DNA of 64,000 nucleotides from JAEUPI01 sp046348365 (GTDB taxonomy: Bacteria; Pseudomonadota; Gammaproteobacteria; Burkholderiales; Burkholderiaceae_C): NCBI GenBank assembly GCA_046348365.1, contig JAXMEL010000002.1:788185-852184 (forward strand), in the 5' to 3' direction. Each line of letters begins with the position of its first letter. Position 1 is the stretch's first letter. Both the position numbers and the translations under genes were made by a program. Under the pieces are notes generated by a model that saw only the letters and a list, made by a program, of their open reading frames with translations, searched no databases and was not told the origin of the DNA. Below, one piece after another: positions 38,701 to 47,334 of the stretch.

Positions 38701-40170
38701 TTACAGCCCGGCGCGGGCGTGCCCGGCCGAACGATCCGGATCGGTGTCGCGCAGCAACGCGTCGCGTGCACGCTCGAAGGCGCGCCAGAAGCGCGCGTCC
38801 TGCGCGCTGGCGAAGTTCACGCGCATCAGCGTGCGCGAGCGCGGCTGCACGAAGAACAGGCGCCCCGGCGCGATCAGCCAGCCCTCGGCCGACAGCGTCT
38901 GTGCCAGCGCCTCGGTGTCGACGCCGGTGTCGACCCAGCCGAACAGGCCCTGCGGCTCAGCCACGAAGCGGCAGCCGGCGTCCTGCGCCAGCCGCACCAC
39001 GCGCGCGCGGCTGGCGGCCAGCCGCGCCGTGACGCGCTCGGCATGGCGCCGCAGCAGGCCCTGGTCGAGGCACCAGGCCACGGCGCGCTCGAGGATCGCC
39101 GGCGTGGTGAGCGAACTCAGCAGCTTGGTGTCGACCAGGCGCTCCACCAGCGCCGGCGACGCGGCGATGGCGCCGACGCGCCAGTTGGGCACCAGGATCT
39201 TCGAGAAGCCGGTGACGTAGACCGTGCGGCGCAGTCCGTCGAGCGCGGCCAGCCGCGGCAGATGCGGCGGCGCGAGCCAGGCATAGGTGTCGTCCTCGAC
39301 CACGATCAGGTCGGCCGCCTCGGCGAGTTGCAGCACCTGGTGCGCCGCGGCAAGCGACAGCGATGCGCCGGTGGGGTTGTGCAGCACCGACACCGTGACG
39401 AACAGGCGCGGCCGGTGCTCGGCCGCGAGCGCGCGCATCGTCGCCAAGTCGGGCCCCAGCGGGCCGCGCGGCACCGGCAGCAGCCGCATGCCCAGGCGCG
39501 TGAGCCGCGCATGCTCGACCACCCAGCCGGGCTCGTCGACGAGCACTGCGTCACCCGGCGTGAGCAGCGTGCGCGCCACGATGTCCAGCGCATGCGTGGC
39601 GCCGACCGCGGTCACGATCTGCTCGGCGCTGCAGGCGATGCCCAGCTCGTGCGTGAGCCGGCGCGCCAGCGCCGAGCGCAGCGACGCGTCGCCCGCCGGC
39701 TCGCCGTAGCGCAGCGCGTCGCCGATGTCGTTGACGGCGCGGCGCAGCGCGCGCTGCAGCAGCGCCGCGTCGAGCCACGATTCGGGCAGCGTGCCGTGCC
39801 CGGGGCCCGGCAGCGACGTGCGCGTGCGGAACATGCCGCGGATCAGCGCCGCCGCGTCCTGCGGCACCGGCAGCGCCAGCGGCACGTCGGGCCGCGGCGC
39901 CGCCGCCGGCGCGGCGCCGGTCGCACCGCGCACGAAGAAGCCGCGCTGCCGACGAGCCTCGACCAGCCCCTGGGCCTGCAGCCGGTCGTAGGCGGCCACC
40001 ACCGTGCTCGGGCTCACGCCGTGGTTGCGCGCGCACTCGCGCACCGACGGCAGCCGTGCGCCGGGCTGCAGCGCGCGCTGGCCGATGCGCTCGGCGTAGT
40101 GGCTCGCCAGCTGCTCGCCGAGCGTGGCGTCGCTGCCTGGGGCGGAACCGCGGGAGGATTGCAGCTGCAT
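38701..40170 (-). CDS. MocR-family regulator (GntR HTH plus aminotransferase-like domain)
   Basis: A 489-residue MocR protein. An N-terminal GntR winged helix (about residues 15-80, QPGARLPSVRECARNHGVS) is joined to a fold-type I aminotransferase-like domain (about 115-480). The PLP lysine is in TGFSKILVPNWR near residue 321. MocR regulators bind PLP and an amine or amino acid and often control a divergent transporter or aminotransferase gene. That arrangement is exactly present here, with an EamA exporter and an aminotransferase starting 91 bases away. It is therefore the likely regulator of the six-gene cluster, and probably of itself. Confidence 0.92.
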   Translation of the reverse strand: MQLQSSRGSAPGSDATLGEQLASHYAERIGQRALQPGARLPSVRECARNHGVSPSTVVAAYDRLQAQGLVEARRQRGFFVRGATGAAPAAAPRPDVPLALPVPQDAAALIRGMFRTRTSLPGPGHGTLPESWLDAALLQRALRRAVNDIGDALRYGEPAGDASLRSALARRLTHELGIACSAEQIVTAVGATHALDIVARTLLTPGDAVLVDEPGWVVEHARLTRLGMRLLPVPRGPLGPDLATMRALAAEHRPRLFVTVSVLHNPTGASLSLAAAHQVLQLAEAADLIVVEDDTYAWLAPPHLPRLAALDGLRRTVYVTGFSKILVPNWRVGAIAASPALVERLVDTKLLSSLTTPAILERAVAWCLDQGLLRRHAERVTARLAASRARVVRLAQDAGCRFVAEPQGLFGWVDTGVDTEALAQTLSAEGWLIAPGRLFFVQPRSRTLMRVNFASAQDARFWRAFERARDALLRDTDPDRSAGHARAGL

Positions 40171-40190
40171 CGCTGTATGGGTCGGAGGCT

Positions 40191-40227
40191 CAGTACAGAT
40201 GATCGATCTGTGCTGTCGAGTGTACTG
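40191..40227. promoter_or_regulatory. Candidate MocR operator in the divergent intergenic region
   Basis: Nested inverted repeats lie in the 91-base gap: CAGTACA (40191-40197) with TGTACTG (40221-40227), and ACAGAT (40195-40200) with ATCTGT (40206-40211). A direct repeat GCTGTAT recurs at 40172 and 40230. MocR operators typically mix direct and inverted repeats like this. Binding is inferred. Confidence 0.55.
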
Positions 40228-40261
40228 CTGCTGTATCGGTGGCCGACCCTAGACTGCTCGC

Positions 40262-41299
40262 ATGCCGCCCCCGCCAGCCGCAGCCGCCACCGCCGATCCG
40301 CGCGCGCCGGCCGCTGCACAGGCCGCCACACCGGCCGCTGGACCGGCCGCCACACCGGCCGCTGGACCGGCCGCCACGCCCGCACGGCCCGCGGCGCTCG
40401 ACGTGCAGCACGGCCTGGCCTACGGCGCGCTGGGCGTGGCGATCTTCGCGCTCACGATCCCGATGACGCGGCTGGCCAGCGGCTCGGCCGCCGAGCCGCA
40501 GCTGAGCGCGGTGTTCGTCGCCGTCGGCCGTGCCGCGCTGGCCGGCGTGCTGGCGGCGCTGTACCTCGCCTGGCGGCGCGCGCCTCGGCCCACCGCGGCG
40601 CAGTGGCGGCAGCTCGCGCTCACCGCGCTGGGCATCGTGTTCGGCTTTCCGCTCTTCATGGGTCTGGCGGTGCTGCAGGTCGATGCGGTGCACGCGTCGG
40701 TGGTCACCGGCATCCTGCCGCTGGTGACGGCGGTGCTCGCCGCGCTGATGCTGCGCCAGCCGCAGCGCGCCGCGTTCTGGCTCTGCGCCGCGCTCGGCGC
40801 CGCGCTCGTCGTGGCCTTCGCCGCCTGGCGCGGCGGCACCGCGCCGCGCGCGGCCGACGGCCTGTTGCTGCTGGCGCTGCTGTTCGGCGGCTTCGGTTAC
40901 GTGAGCGGCGCGCGCCTCGCGAGCGCGATGCCGCCCCAGCACGTGGTGTCGTGGGTGCTGGTGCTCGCGCTGCCCGTCACGCTGCCGATCGCGCTCGCGG
41001 CCTGGCCGGCGCAGCCGGTGCGCGCCGCGTCGTGGCTGGGCTTCGGCTACGTGGCGCTGTTCTCGATGTGGCTCGGCTTCTTCGCCTGGTACCGCGGCCT
41101 CGCGCTCGGTGGTACGGTGCGCGTCAGCCAGGTGCAGCTGCTGCAGCCGTTCCTGTCGGCGCTGGCGGCGGTGCCGGTTCTCGGCGAGGCGCTCGACGCA
41201 GCGACGATCGCCTTCCTGGTGGCGGTGATGGCCGTGGTGTTCGCATCGCGCCGGCTGGCGCGCACGACGCCGCCGCAACGACAAGGAGTTTCACGATGA
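40262..41299 (+). CDS. EamA/DMT exporter heading the amino-acid cluster
   Basis: A 345-residue DMT carrier with ten helices and an unusual N-terminal extension of about 45 residues. The extension is almost only Ala, Pro, Thr and Gly and is encoded by a 24-base tandem repeat. The membrane part begins near residue 52 (HGLAYGALGVAIFALTIP). The stop overlaps the aminotransferase ATG (ATGA). Divergence from a MocR gene and linkage to amino-acid enzymes suggest export of an amino acid or derivative. The start at 40262 is the first ATG; GTG codons further in could be the true start and would drop the repeat region. Confidence 0.88.
   Translation: MPPPPAAAATADPRAPAAAQAATPAAGPAATPAAGPAATPARPAALDVQHGLAYGALGVAIFALTIPMTRLASGSAAEPQLSAVFVAVGRAALAGVLAALYLAWRRAPRPTAAQWRQLALTALGIVFGFPLFMGLAVLQVDAVHASVVTGILPLVTAVLAALMLRQPQRAAFWLCAALGAALVVAFAAWRGGTAPRAADGLLLLALLFGGFGYVSGARLASAMPPQHVVSWVLVLALPVTLPIALAAWPAQPVRAASWLGFGYVALFSMWLGFFAWYRGLALGGTVRVSQVQLLQPFLSALAAVPVLGEALDAATIAFLVAVMAVVFASRRLARTTPPQRQGVSR
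40321..40380 (+). repeat. 24-base tandem repeat in the exporter N-terminus
   Basis: Two perfect copies of a 24-base unit (40321-40344, 40345-40368), starting GGCCGCCACACCGG, are followed by half a copy (to 40380, one mismatch). The unit keeps the reading frame and encodes a repeating Ala/Thr/Pro/Gly octapeptide. Copy number could vary by slippage without frameshift. Confidence 0.85.
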
Positions 41300-42501
41300 C
41301 GATCTGGACCCAGGCCCGCCGCGCGGCGCGCATGAACCCGTCGGTGATCCGCGAGATCCTCAAGCTCACCGAGAAACCCGGCGTGCTGTCGATGGCCGGC
41401 GGGCTGCCGTCGCCCGAGAGCTTTCCGGTCGAGGCGATCCGCGTCGCCTGCGACGAGGTGCTGCACAACACGCCGCGCGAGGCGCTGCAATACGCCGCCA
41501 GCGAAGGCTTCGCGCCGCTGCGCGAATGGGTGGCGCAGCACCTCGCGCGCCAGGGCATGGCGGTCGGTGCCGACCAGGTGCTGATCACCACCGGCTCGCA
41601 GCAGGGGCTCGACCTCGCGGGCAAGGTGCTCGCCGACGCCGGCGTGCCGGTGGCGGTGGAGTCGCCCACCTACCTCGGCGCGCTGATGGCGTTCAACCCG
41701 TTCGAGCCCAACTTCGTGTCGCTCGCCGGCGACGACGACGGCCCGTTGCCGCAGGCCTTCGCGCGGCTGCCGCACGACGCGCCGGGCACGCGCTTCGCGT
41801 ACCTGCTGCCCAACTTCCAGAACCCCACCGGCCGCGTGATGCCGAAGGAACGGCGCGCGGCGCTGATCGCCGCGGCGCAGGCCGCCAACGTGCCGATCGT
41901 CGAAGACAACCCCTATGGCGACCTCTGGTACGACGCGCCGCCGCCGCCGGCGCTGGCCTCGCTGTGGCCCGAGGGCTGCCTCTACCTCGGCTCGTTCTCC
42001 AAGGTGCTGGCGCCGGGTTTCCGGCTCGGCTACATGGTGGCGCCGCGCGCGCTGTTCCCGAAGCTGCTGCAGGCCAAGCAGGCGAGCGACCTGCACACGC
42101 CGGGCTTCAACCAGCGCGTGGTGCACGCGGTGGTGCACGACGGCTTCCTCGACGCTCACGTGGCCGGCATCCGCGCGCGCTACAAGGCCCAGCGCGACGC
42201 GATGGCGCAGGCGCTGCAGCGCCACATGCCGCCGGGCACGGCCTGGCGCGCGCCGCAGGGCGGCATGTTCTTCTGGCTGCGCCTGCCCGACGGGCTCGAT
42301 GCGATGGCGCTGCTGTCGCGCGCGGTGGAGGCCGGCGTCGCGTACGTGCCGGGGGCGCCGTTCTACGCGCACGACCGCGATCCGCGCACGCTGCGCCTGA
42401 GCTTCGTGACGCTGACACCCGACGACATCGTCGACGGCGTGGCCGCGCTCGGCCGCGTGCTGCACGAGGCGCTCGACCTGCAGGCACAGGTGGCGCCATG
42501 A
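41296..42501 (+). CDS. PLP-dependent aminotransferase (fold type I, 2-aminoadipate type)
   Basis: A 401-residue aminotransferase of the class I/II type related to LysN/2-aminoadipate and aromatic transaminases. It contains SMAGGLPSPESFP near residue 34, TGSQQGLDLAGKVL, the NFQNPTGR substrate loop, EDNPYG and the PLP lysine Lys236 in LGSFSKVLAPGFRLGY. It swaps amino groups between an amino acid and a 2-oxo acid in the cytoplasm; the specific donor is unknown. It overlaps both neighbours by four bases and has an AAGGAG ribosome site. The MocR regulator next to the cluster is a distant relative. Confidence 0.93.
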   Translation: MTIWTQARRAARMNPSVIREILKLTEKPGVLSMAGGLPSPESFPVEAIRVACDEVLHNTPREALQYAASEGFAPLREWVAQHLARQGMAVGADQVLITTGSQQGLDLAGKVLADAGVPVAVESPTYLGALMAFNPFEPNFVSLAGDDDGPLPQAFARLPHDAPGTRFAYLLPNFQNPTGRVMPKERRAALIAAAQAANVPIVEDNPYGDLWYDAPPPPALASLWPEGCLYLGSFSKVLAPGFRLGYMVAPRALFPKLLQAKQASDLHTPGFNQRVVHAVVHDGFLDAHVAGIRARYKAQRDAMAQALQRHMPPGTAWRAPQGGMFFWLRLPDGLDAMALLSRAVEAGVAYVPGAPFYAHDRDPRTLRLSFVTLTPDDIVDGVAALGRVLHEALDLQAQVAP

Positions 42502-43463
42502 GCTCTGCATTCGCGCTGGCCTCGCTGCGCGAGGCCGCTGCGCTCGTGCATGCGCAGATGCCGCCGACGCCGCAATACGACTGGCCGCTGCTGCAGGGCC
42601 TGGCCGGCGCGCGGCTCACGCTCAAGCACGAGAACCACACGCCGGCCGGCGCGTTCAAGGTCCGCGGCGGCATCGTCTACGTCGAGCGCCTGCTCGCGCG
42701 CGGCGAGCGCCCGCGCGGCCTGGTCAGCGCCACGCGCGGCAACCACGGCCAGTCGATCGCCCGCGCCGCGCGCAGCCACGACGTGCCGGCGACGATCTTC
42801 GTGCCGCACGGCAACAGCCGCGAGAAGAACGCCGCGATGCGCGCCTTCGGCGCCGAACTCGTCGAGACGGGGCACGACTTCCAGGCCGCGCGCGAGGCCG
42901 CGCAGCGCTTCGCCGACGAGCGCGGCTGGCACATGGTGCCGTCGTTCCACGACGACCTGGTCGCCGGCGTGGCGAGCTACGCGCTGGAGCTGTTCGACGT
43001 ACTGCCGATGCTCGACACCGTGCACGTGCCGATCGGTCTCGGCTCCGGCGCCTGCGGCCTGATCGCCGCGCGCGACGCGCTGGGCTTGAAGACCGAGATC
43101 GTCGGCGTCGTCAGCGCCGGCGCGCCGACCTACGCGCTGTCGCTCGCCGCCGGCAAGCCGGTGCCGCACGACGTGACGACGCAGATCGCCGACGGCATGG
43201 CCTGCCGCGTGCCCGAGCCCGCGGCGCTGGCCGTCCTCGCGCGCGGGCTCGCGCGGGTGGTCACCGTCAGCGACGACGAGGTGATGCGCGCGATGCGCCT
43301 GCTCTACGAGGCCACGCACCAGGTGGCCGAAGGCGCCGGCGCCGCGGCGCTCGCCGCCGCGATGCAGGAGCGCGATCGCCTGGCGGGCCGCCACGTGGCC
43401 GTGGTGCTGACCGGCGCCAACATCGATCGCGAGGTCTACGCGCGCGTGCTCGAGGGATCCTGA
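42498..43463 (+). CDS. Threonine dehydratase-like PLP enzyme (fold type II)
   Basis: A 321-residue fold-type II enzyme with the threonine/serine dehydratase layout. Lys54 in GAFKVRGG binds PLP, SATRGNHGQSIA near residue 77 holds the phosphate-side Asn loop, and GLGSGACGLIAA near 182 is the glycine-rich phosphate-binding loop. There is no C-terminal ACT domain, so it is the catabolic (TdcB or EutB-like) kind, probably not feedback-inhibited. It would deaminate threonine, serine or a hydroxy amino acid to a 2-oxo acid. Start and stop overlap or nearly touch the neighbouring genes (ATGA; one-base gap). Confidence 0.9.
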   Translation: MSSAFALASLREAAALVHAQMPPTPQYDWPLLQGLAGARLTLKHENHTPAGAFKVRGGIVYVERLLARGERPRGLVSATRGNHGQSIARAARSHDVPATIFVPHGNSREKNAAMRAFGAELVETGHDFQAAREAAQRFADERGWHMVPSFHDDLVAGVASYALELFDVLPMLDTVHVPIGLGSGACGLIAARDALGLKTEIVGVVSAGAPTYALSLAAGKPVPHDVTTQIADGMACRVPEPAALAVLARGLARVVTVSDDEVMRAMRLLYEATHQVAEGAGAAALAAAMQERDRLAGRHVAVVLTGANIDREVYARVLEGS

Positions 43464-43464
43464 C

Positions 43465-44298
43465 ATGCAACGCCGCTTCTCGCAGCTCGATGTCTTCACG
43501 CGCGAGCCCCTGCGCGGCAACCCGCTCGCGGTGGTGCACGATGGCAGCGGCCTGAGCGATGCGCAGATGGCCGCGTTCGCGCGCTGGACGAACCTGTCGG
43601 AGACCACCTTCCTGCTGCCGCCCACCGACGACAGCGCCGACTACCGCGTGCGCATCTTCACGCCGGCGCGCGAACTGCCGTTCGCGGGCCATCCCACGCT
43701 CGGCAGCTGCCAGGCCTGGCTCGCCGGCGGCGGCCGCCCGCGGCGCGACGGCGAAGTGGTGCAGCAGTGCGGCGTGGGCCTGGTGCGCATCCGCCGCGAC
43801 GGCGCGCGGCTGGCCTTCGCGGCGCCGCCGCTGCTGCGCAGCGGCGCGGCCGATGCCGACACGCGCGCGCGGCTCGCGCACTGCCTGCGCGTGCCCGAGA
43901 CGATGCTGCCCGCGGTGCAATGGGTCGACAACGGCCCGGGCTGGGTCGCGGCGTTGCTGCCCGACGCCGATGCCGTGCTCGCGCTGAAGCCCGACTTCGC
44001 GGCGATGGCCGAGCTGAAGGTCGGCGTCATCGGGCCGTATGCGGCCGGCAGCGAATGCGCCTTCGAGGTGCGCGCCTTCGTGCCGGCGCTCTCGGTGCCC
44101 GAGGATCCGGTGACCGGCAGCCTCAACGCCGGCCTCGCGCTGTGGTTGATCGACGCCGGGATCGCGCCGCCGAGCTACGTTGCCGCGCAGGGTGCAGCGC
44201 TCGGCCGCGCCGGCCGCGTGCATGTGCAGCGCGCGCACGGGCAGACCTGGATCGGTGGCGACGTGTGCACCGTGGTCACCGGTACAGTGGCGCTGTGA
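43465..44298 (+). CDS. PhzF-family isomerase/epimerase
   Basis: A 277-residue PhzF-fold protein (two diaminopimelate-epimerase-like halves). The catalytic Glu46 is in NLSETTFLLPP, and the family glycine-rich segments PFAGHPTLG (about residue 73) and EDPVTGSLNAGLA (about 212) are present. PhzF itself isomerises a phenazine precursor, but most relatives have unknown substrates. No other phz genes occur, so phenazine synthesis is unlikely. It may act on a product of the aminotransferase or dehydratase encoded just upstream. The stop overlaps the next GTG start (GTGA). Confidence 0.9.
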   Translation: MQRRFSQLDVFTREPLRGNPLAVVHDGSGLSDAQMAAFARWTNLSETTFLLPPTDDSADYRVRIFTPARELPFAGHPTLGSCQAWLAGGGRPRRDGEVVQQCGVGLVRIRRDGARLAFAAPPLLRSGAADADTRARLAHCLRVPETMLPAVQWVDNGPGWVAALLPDADAVLALKPDFAAMAELKVGVIGPYAAGSECAFEVRAFVPALSVPEDPVTGSLNAGLALWLIDAGIAPPSYVAAQGAALGRAGRVHVQRAHGQTWIGGDVCTVVTGTVAL

Positions 44299-44960
44299 CC
44301 GTACGTATCGATCATCTCGTCATCGCCGCCGACACGCTGCAGCAGGGCGCCGCCTGGTGCGAGGCCACGCTCGGCGCGGCGCCCGCTGCGGGTGGCCGGC
44401 ATCCACTGATGGGCACGCACAACCGGCTGCTGCGCATCGACGGCCCGGCGTTCGAGCGCTGCTACCTCGAAATCATCGCGATCGATCCGTCGGCGGCGCC
44501 GCCGGGCCGCAGCCGCTGGTTCGGCCTCGACGATCCCGATCTGCAGCAGGCGATCCGCAGCGAGCCGCGCTTCATCCATGCCGTGGCGCGCACCACCGAC
44601 ATCGAGATGCTGCGCTGGGGCCTGATCAACTGCCGGGTCGACCCGGGCACGCTGCTGGCCGCGCACCGCGACACGCCGGCCGGCCGCCTGGCCTGGCGCA
44701 TCACCGTGCGCGACGACGGCGAGCTGCCCGAATCCGGCGCGCTGCCGACGCTGATCGAGTGGCAGGGGCCGCATCCGTGCGAGCGCATGGCGGCCTCGCC
44801 GGTGCAATTGACGTCGCTGTCGTTGCGCACGTTGCCGCCGCGCGTGCGCGAGCTGCTGCGGCTGGCGCCCGGCACGAAGATCGACCGCGACGACGCGCCG
44901 GCGCTGCTGGCCACGCTCGACACGCCACGCGGCGAAGTCGAGCTGCGCTCGTGGCGCTGA
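44295..44960 (+). CDS. VOC / glyoxalase-like domain protein
   Basis: A 221-residue protein beginning VRIDHLVIAADTLQQGAAW, the opening of a VOC (Glyoxalase_3-like) domain that covers about residues 1-170. His6, and Glu in CYLEIIAID near residue 58, are candidate metal ligands. Members include small-molecule isomerases and lyases; the substrate is unknown. The GTG start overlaps the phzF-like stop (GTGA), fixing the start. It is followed after 15 bases by the AlaX gene. The cluster context suggests a role in the same amino-acid-related pathway, which is inference. Confidence 0.88.
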   Translation: MTVRIDHLVIAADTLQQGAAWCEATLGAAPAAGGRHPLMGTHNRLLRIDGPAFERCYLEIIAIDPSAAPPGRSRWFGLDDPDLQQAIRSEPRFIHAVARTTDIEMLRWGLINCRVDPGTLLAAHRDTPAGRLAWRITVRDDGELPESGALPTLIEWQGPHPCERMAASPVQLTSLSLRTLPPRVRELLRLAPGTKIDRDDAPALLATLDTPRGEVELRSWR

Positions 44961-44975
44961 ACCCGGAACCCCGAG

Positions 44976-45689
44976 ATGACCGATGAACTGTTCCGCGAAG
45001 ACGCTCGGCTGACGCACTGCGAGGCCCGCGTCGTGGCGCTCGACGAGCGCGGCATCCGGCTCGACCGCACGGTGTTCTATCCGCACGGCGGCGGGCAGGC
45101 CGGCGATGCCGGCGTGCTGCGCCTGGCCGATGGGCGCGAGATCCGCATCGTCGACACGAAGAAGGGTGCCGAACCGGGCGAGATCGTGCACGTGCCCGAG
45201 GCCGGGGCGGATCTCGCCGCGCTGGTGCCCGGTGCCACCGTCACCGCACAGATCGACTGGGCGCGCCGCCATCGCCACATGCGCTTTCACACCGCCACGC
45301 ACCTGCTGTGCGCGCTGATCCCGCATCCGGTCGACGGCTGCTCGATCACCGCCGACTACGCGCGGCTCGACTTCCACATGACCGAGCCGCTCGACAAGGA
45401 CGAGCTCACGCGCGGCCTGGCCCGGCTGGTGGCCGCCGGCCACGCGGTGACGCATCGCTGGATCAGCGAGGCCGAACTCGACGCCAACCCCGGCCTCGTG
45501 CGCAGCATGAGCGTGCAGCCGCCGCGCGGCCTCGGCCGCGTGCGCGTGATCGCAATCGAGGGCGTCGACCTGCAGCCCTGCGGCGGCACGCACGTGGCCA
45601 ACACCGCCGAGATCGGCGCCGTGGTGGTCACCAAGATCGAGAAGAAGAGCGCGAAGACGCGCCGCGTGGTGCTCGGCTTCGCAGCGTAG
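44976..45689 (+). CDS. AlaX-type alanyl-tRNA editing protein
   Basis: A 237-residue free-standing editing domain of the AlaX family. The metal-binding residues are present: HTATH (His105, His109) and CGGTH (Cys202, His206). The N-terminal beta-barrel part with YPHGGGQAGD (residues 35-44) makes it the medium-sized AlaX-M type. It hydrolyses mischarged Ser-tRNA(Ala) or Gly-tRNA(Ala). Its place in an amino-acid operon could mean that the operon handles serine or an analogue that is mischarged. It is the last gene of the cluster, ending nine bases before the terminator hairpin. Confidence 0.93.
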   Translation: MTDELFREDARLTHCEARVVALDERGIRLDRTVFYPHGGGQAGDAGVLRLADGREIRIVDTKKGAEPGEIVHVPEAGADLAALVPGATVTAQIDWARRHRHMRFHTATHLLCALIPHPVDGCSITADYARLDFHMTEPLDKDELTRGLARLVAAGHAVTHRWISEAELDANPGLVRSMSVQPPRGLGRVRVIAIEGVDLQPCGGTHVANTAEIGAVVVTKIEKKSAKTRRVVLGFAA

Positions 45690-45697
45690 AAATGAAA

Positions 45698-45719
45698 AGG
45701 GCCGCGCGTGCGCGGCCCT
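45698..45719. terminator. Bidirectional terminator between AlaX and YceI genes
   Basis: A perfect ten-base inverted repeat (AGGGCCGCGC / GCGCGGCCCT). On the minus strand it is followed by TTTTC, giving a good terminator for the YceI gene. It can also stop the convergent plus-strand cluster, although the T-run is missing on that side. Confidence 0.8.
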
Positions 45720-45737
45720 GGCGGGTGACGAGGAGAC

Positions 45738-46322
45738 TTACTCCTTGTCCCCTTCGAAGCTGATGTTCAGCGTGATCTCGTCTCCCATCGGGCCGACGCC
45801 GAACTTCATGCCGAAGTCCGAACGCTTGATCTTGCCGACGGCATTGCCGCCGCAGCGGTCCTTCTTGTTGAACGGGTTCTGGCCGCACTTGAAGCGCTCG
45901 AAGGTCAGGCTGACCGGCTTGGTGACGCCCAGCATCGTGAAGTTGCCTTCCACCGAACTCGGCAGGTCGCCGGTGAAGTTCACCTTGGTCGACTTGAAGC
46001 TCAGGTTGGGAAACTCGGCCACGTTGAAGAAGTCTGCCGCGCGCAGGTGATCGTCGCGCGACTGCGCGCGCGTGCCCTTGACGCTGTCGCCGGTGCTGAC
46101 CGACGCGGCGGCGATCGTCAGCTCGACGGCGCCGGTCTTGGCCGCGCGGTCGAGCGTGAAGGTGCCGGTCATCTTGTCGAAGCGGCCGTGCAGCTGCGAC
46201 AGGCCGAAGTGCTCGACCGAGAAGTTCGGGTACGAGTGAAACGTGTCGATGGGGAAGGTCTCGACCGCGGCCTGCGAGGCGAGCGGCAGCGCGAGGGCCA
46301 GGGCGGCCAAGGTGGACTTCAT
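45738..46322 (-). CDS. YceI family periplasmic protein
   Basis: A 194-residue protein with a Sec signal (residues 1-19, cleavage at SQA-AVE) and a YceI lipocalin-like beta-barrel. Typical segments are DTFHSYPNFSVEHFG (about 26-40), the repeated FDKMTGTF strand, and FEGDKE at the end. YceI proteins bind isoprenoid-like lipids in the periplasm. The gene is followed by the terminator at 45698-45719 and preceded, 30 bases away, by the membrane protein gene, so both are probably one unit. An AAGGAG ribosome site precedes the ATG. Confidence 0.93.
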   Translation of the reverse strand: MKSTLAALALALPLASQAAVETFPIDTFHSYPNFSVEHFGLSQLHGRFDKMTGTFTLDRAAKTGAVELTIAAASVSTGDSVKGTRAQSRDDHLRAADFFNVAEFPNLSFKSTKVNFTGDLPSSVEGNFTMLGVTKPVSLTFERFKCGQNPFNKKDRCGGNAVGKIKRSDFGMKFGVGPMGDEITLNISFEGDKE

Positions 46323-46352
46323 GGGAAAGGAACTCCTTGCTTGCAGGTGAGG

Positions 46353-47198
46353 TCAGCTGACCACGGAAGAGCCGGCGCGCGCGGCGAACCACGCCACCAG
46401 CACGAAGGGGATGGCGCCCACGGCGGCACGCACAGCGGCGGCGACGAGGCGCGTGCGCGGCGCTTCGCCGTCGGCCAAGCGCAGCGCGGCCGCCAGCGGC
46501 ACCAGCCACAGCAGCGGCAGCGCGACCCACGGCAGCTGCGCCAGCATCACGGTGGCTGCGGCGAACAGGTGAAGGCCGAATCCGATCGACAAGGTGCCGA
46601 CGAATCCGGGGCGGTTCTCGCGCGCGAGCACGAACTGCAGCAGCAGCAGCGCGCCCGCGCCGGCGGCCATGGCCACGCCACCGGTCAGGTAGCCCACCGA
46701 GGCCGAGAGCAGCGCCGCCACGCCCACCGCCAGGCCCAGGGCCACGCCGGCGGCACCGGCGTGCGCGCCCGATTCGCGCAGGCGCAGCGTCAGCGCCGTG
46801 CCGATGCCGACGGCGAGCACGAGCCCGGCAGCGCTGCCGGCGAGCGCTGCACCTTCGCGCTGGGCGAGCACGCTGGCAAAGACCCACGGCGCGGCGAGCC
46901 CGGCGAGCGCTCCGACGATCCAGGGCAGCGCAGCCGCCGCGCGCTCGCCGCTTCGGCCGCCGATGCGCTCGAGCGCCAGGCCTGCGAGCGGCGACAGCAG
47001 CACCAGCAGCAGCACCTTGCGGCCGGCGGTCAGCGGCGTGAAGCCGATGCCGGTGGTCAGCGCCACTGCCGTGGCATAGGCGGCCGCGACCGCCAGCCAA
47101 GCCAGCGGCGTGCGCCACAGCGCGCCGCCGACGACGAGCGCCACCAGCAGCGGCGCGATGCCGGCCTGGACCATCGGGTTGTTCAGCAGTTCTTGCAT
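46353..47198 (-). CDS. Polytopic membrane protein of unknown function
   Basis: A 281-residue, very hydrophobic protein with about nine predicted membrane helices separated by short loops. The sequence is rich in Ala, Leu, Gly and Val. It starts MQELLNNPMVQAGIAPLLVA. No known motif or transporter signature can be seen. It is encoded 30 bases upstream of the YceI gene on the same strand. Cytochrome b-like partners of YceI proteins have characteristic His residues, but they are lacking here, so that identity is unlikely. Function unknown. Confidence 0.72.
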   Translation of the reverse strand: MQELLNNPMVQAGIAPLLVALVVGGALWRTPLAWLAVAAAYATAVALTTGIGFTPLTAGRKVLLLVLLSPLAGLALERIGGRSGERAAAALPWIVGALAGLAAPWVFASVLAQREGAALAGSAAGLVLAVGIGTALTLRLRESGAHAGAAGVALGLAVGVAALLSASVGYLTGGVAMAAGAGALLLLQFVLARENRPGFVGTLSIGFGLHLFAAATVMLAQLPWVALPLLWLVPLAAALRLADGEAPRTRLVAAAVRAAVGAIPFVLVAWFAARAGSSVVS

Positions 47199-47334
47199 GG
47201 ATCAGCTGCGGTGCGTGCGGCCGCGGGGGCCTGTGCTCGCGGCGGCGATCATGGCCGTCGCCGGCCGCCGGGGGTTTCGATCGCGCTGTCGGGTCCGTTC
47301 AAAGCGCTCGAGCACCGGAGCACCGCGAAAGAAC

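Noticed and set aside
43465..44298. Phenazine biosynthesis cluster around the PhzF-like gene.
   Set aside because: No other phz genes are present, and most PhzF relatives act elsewhere.
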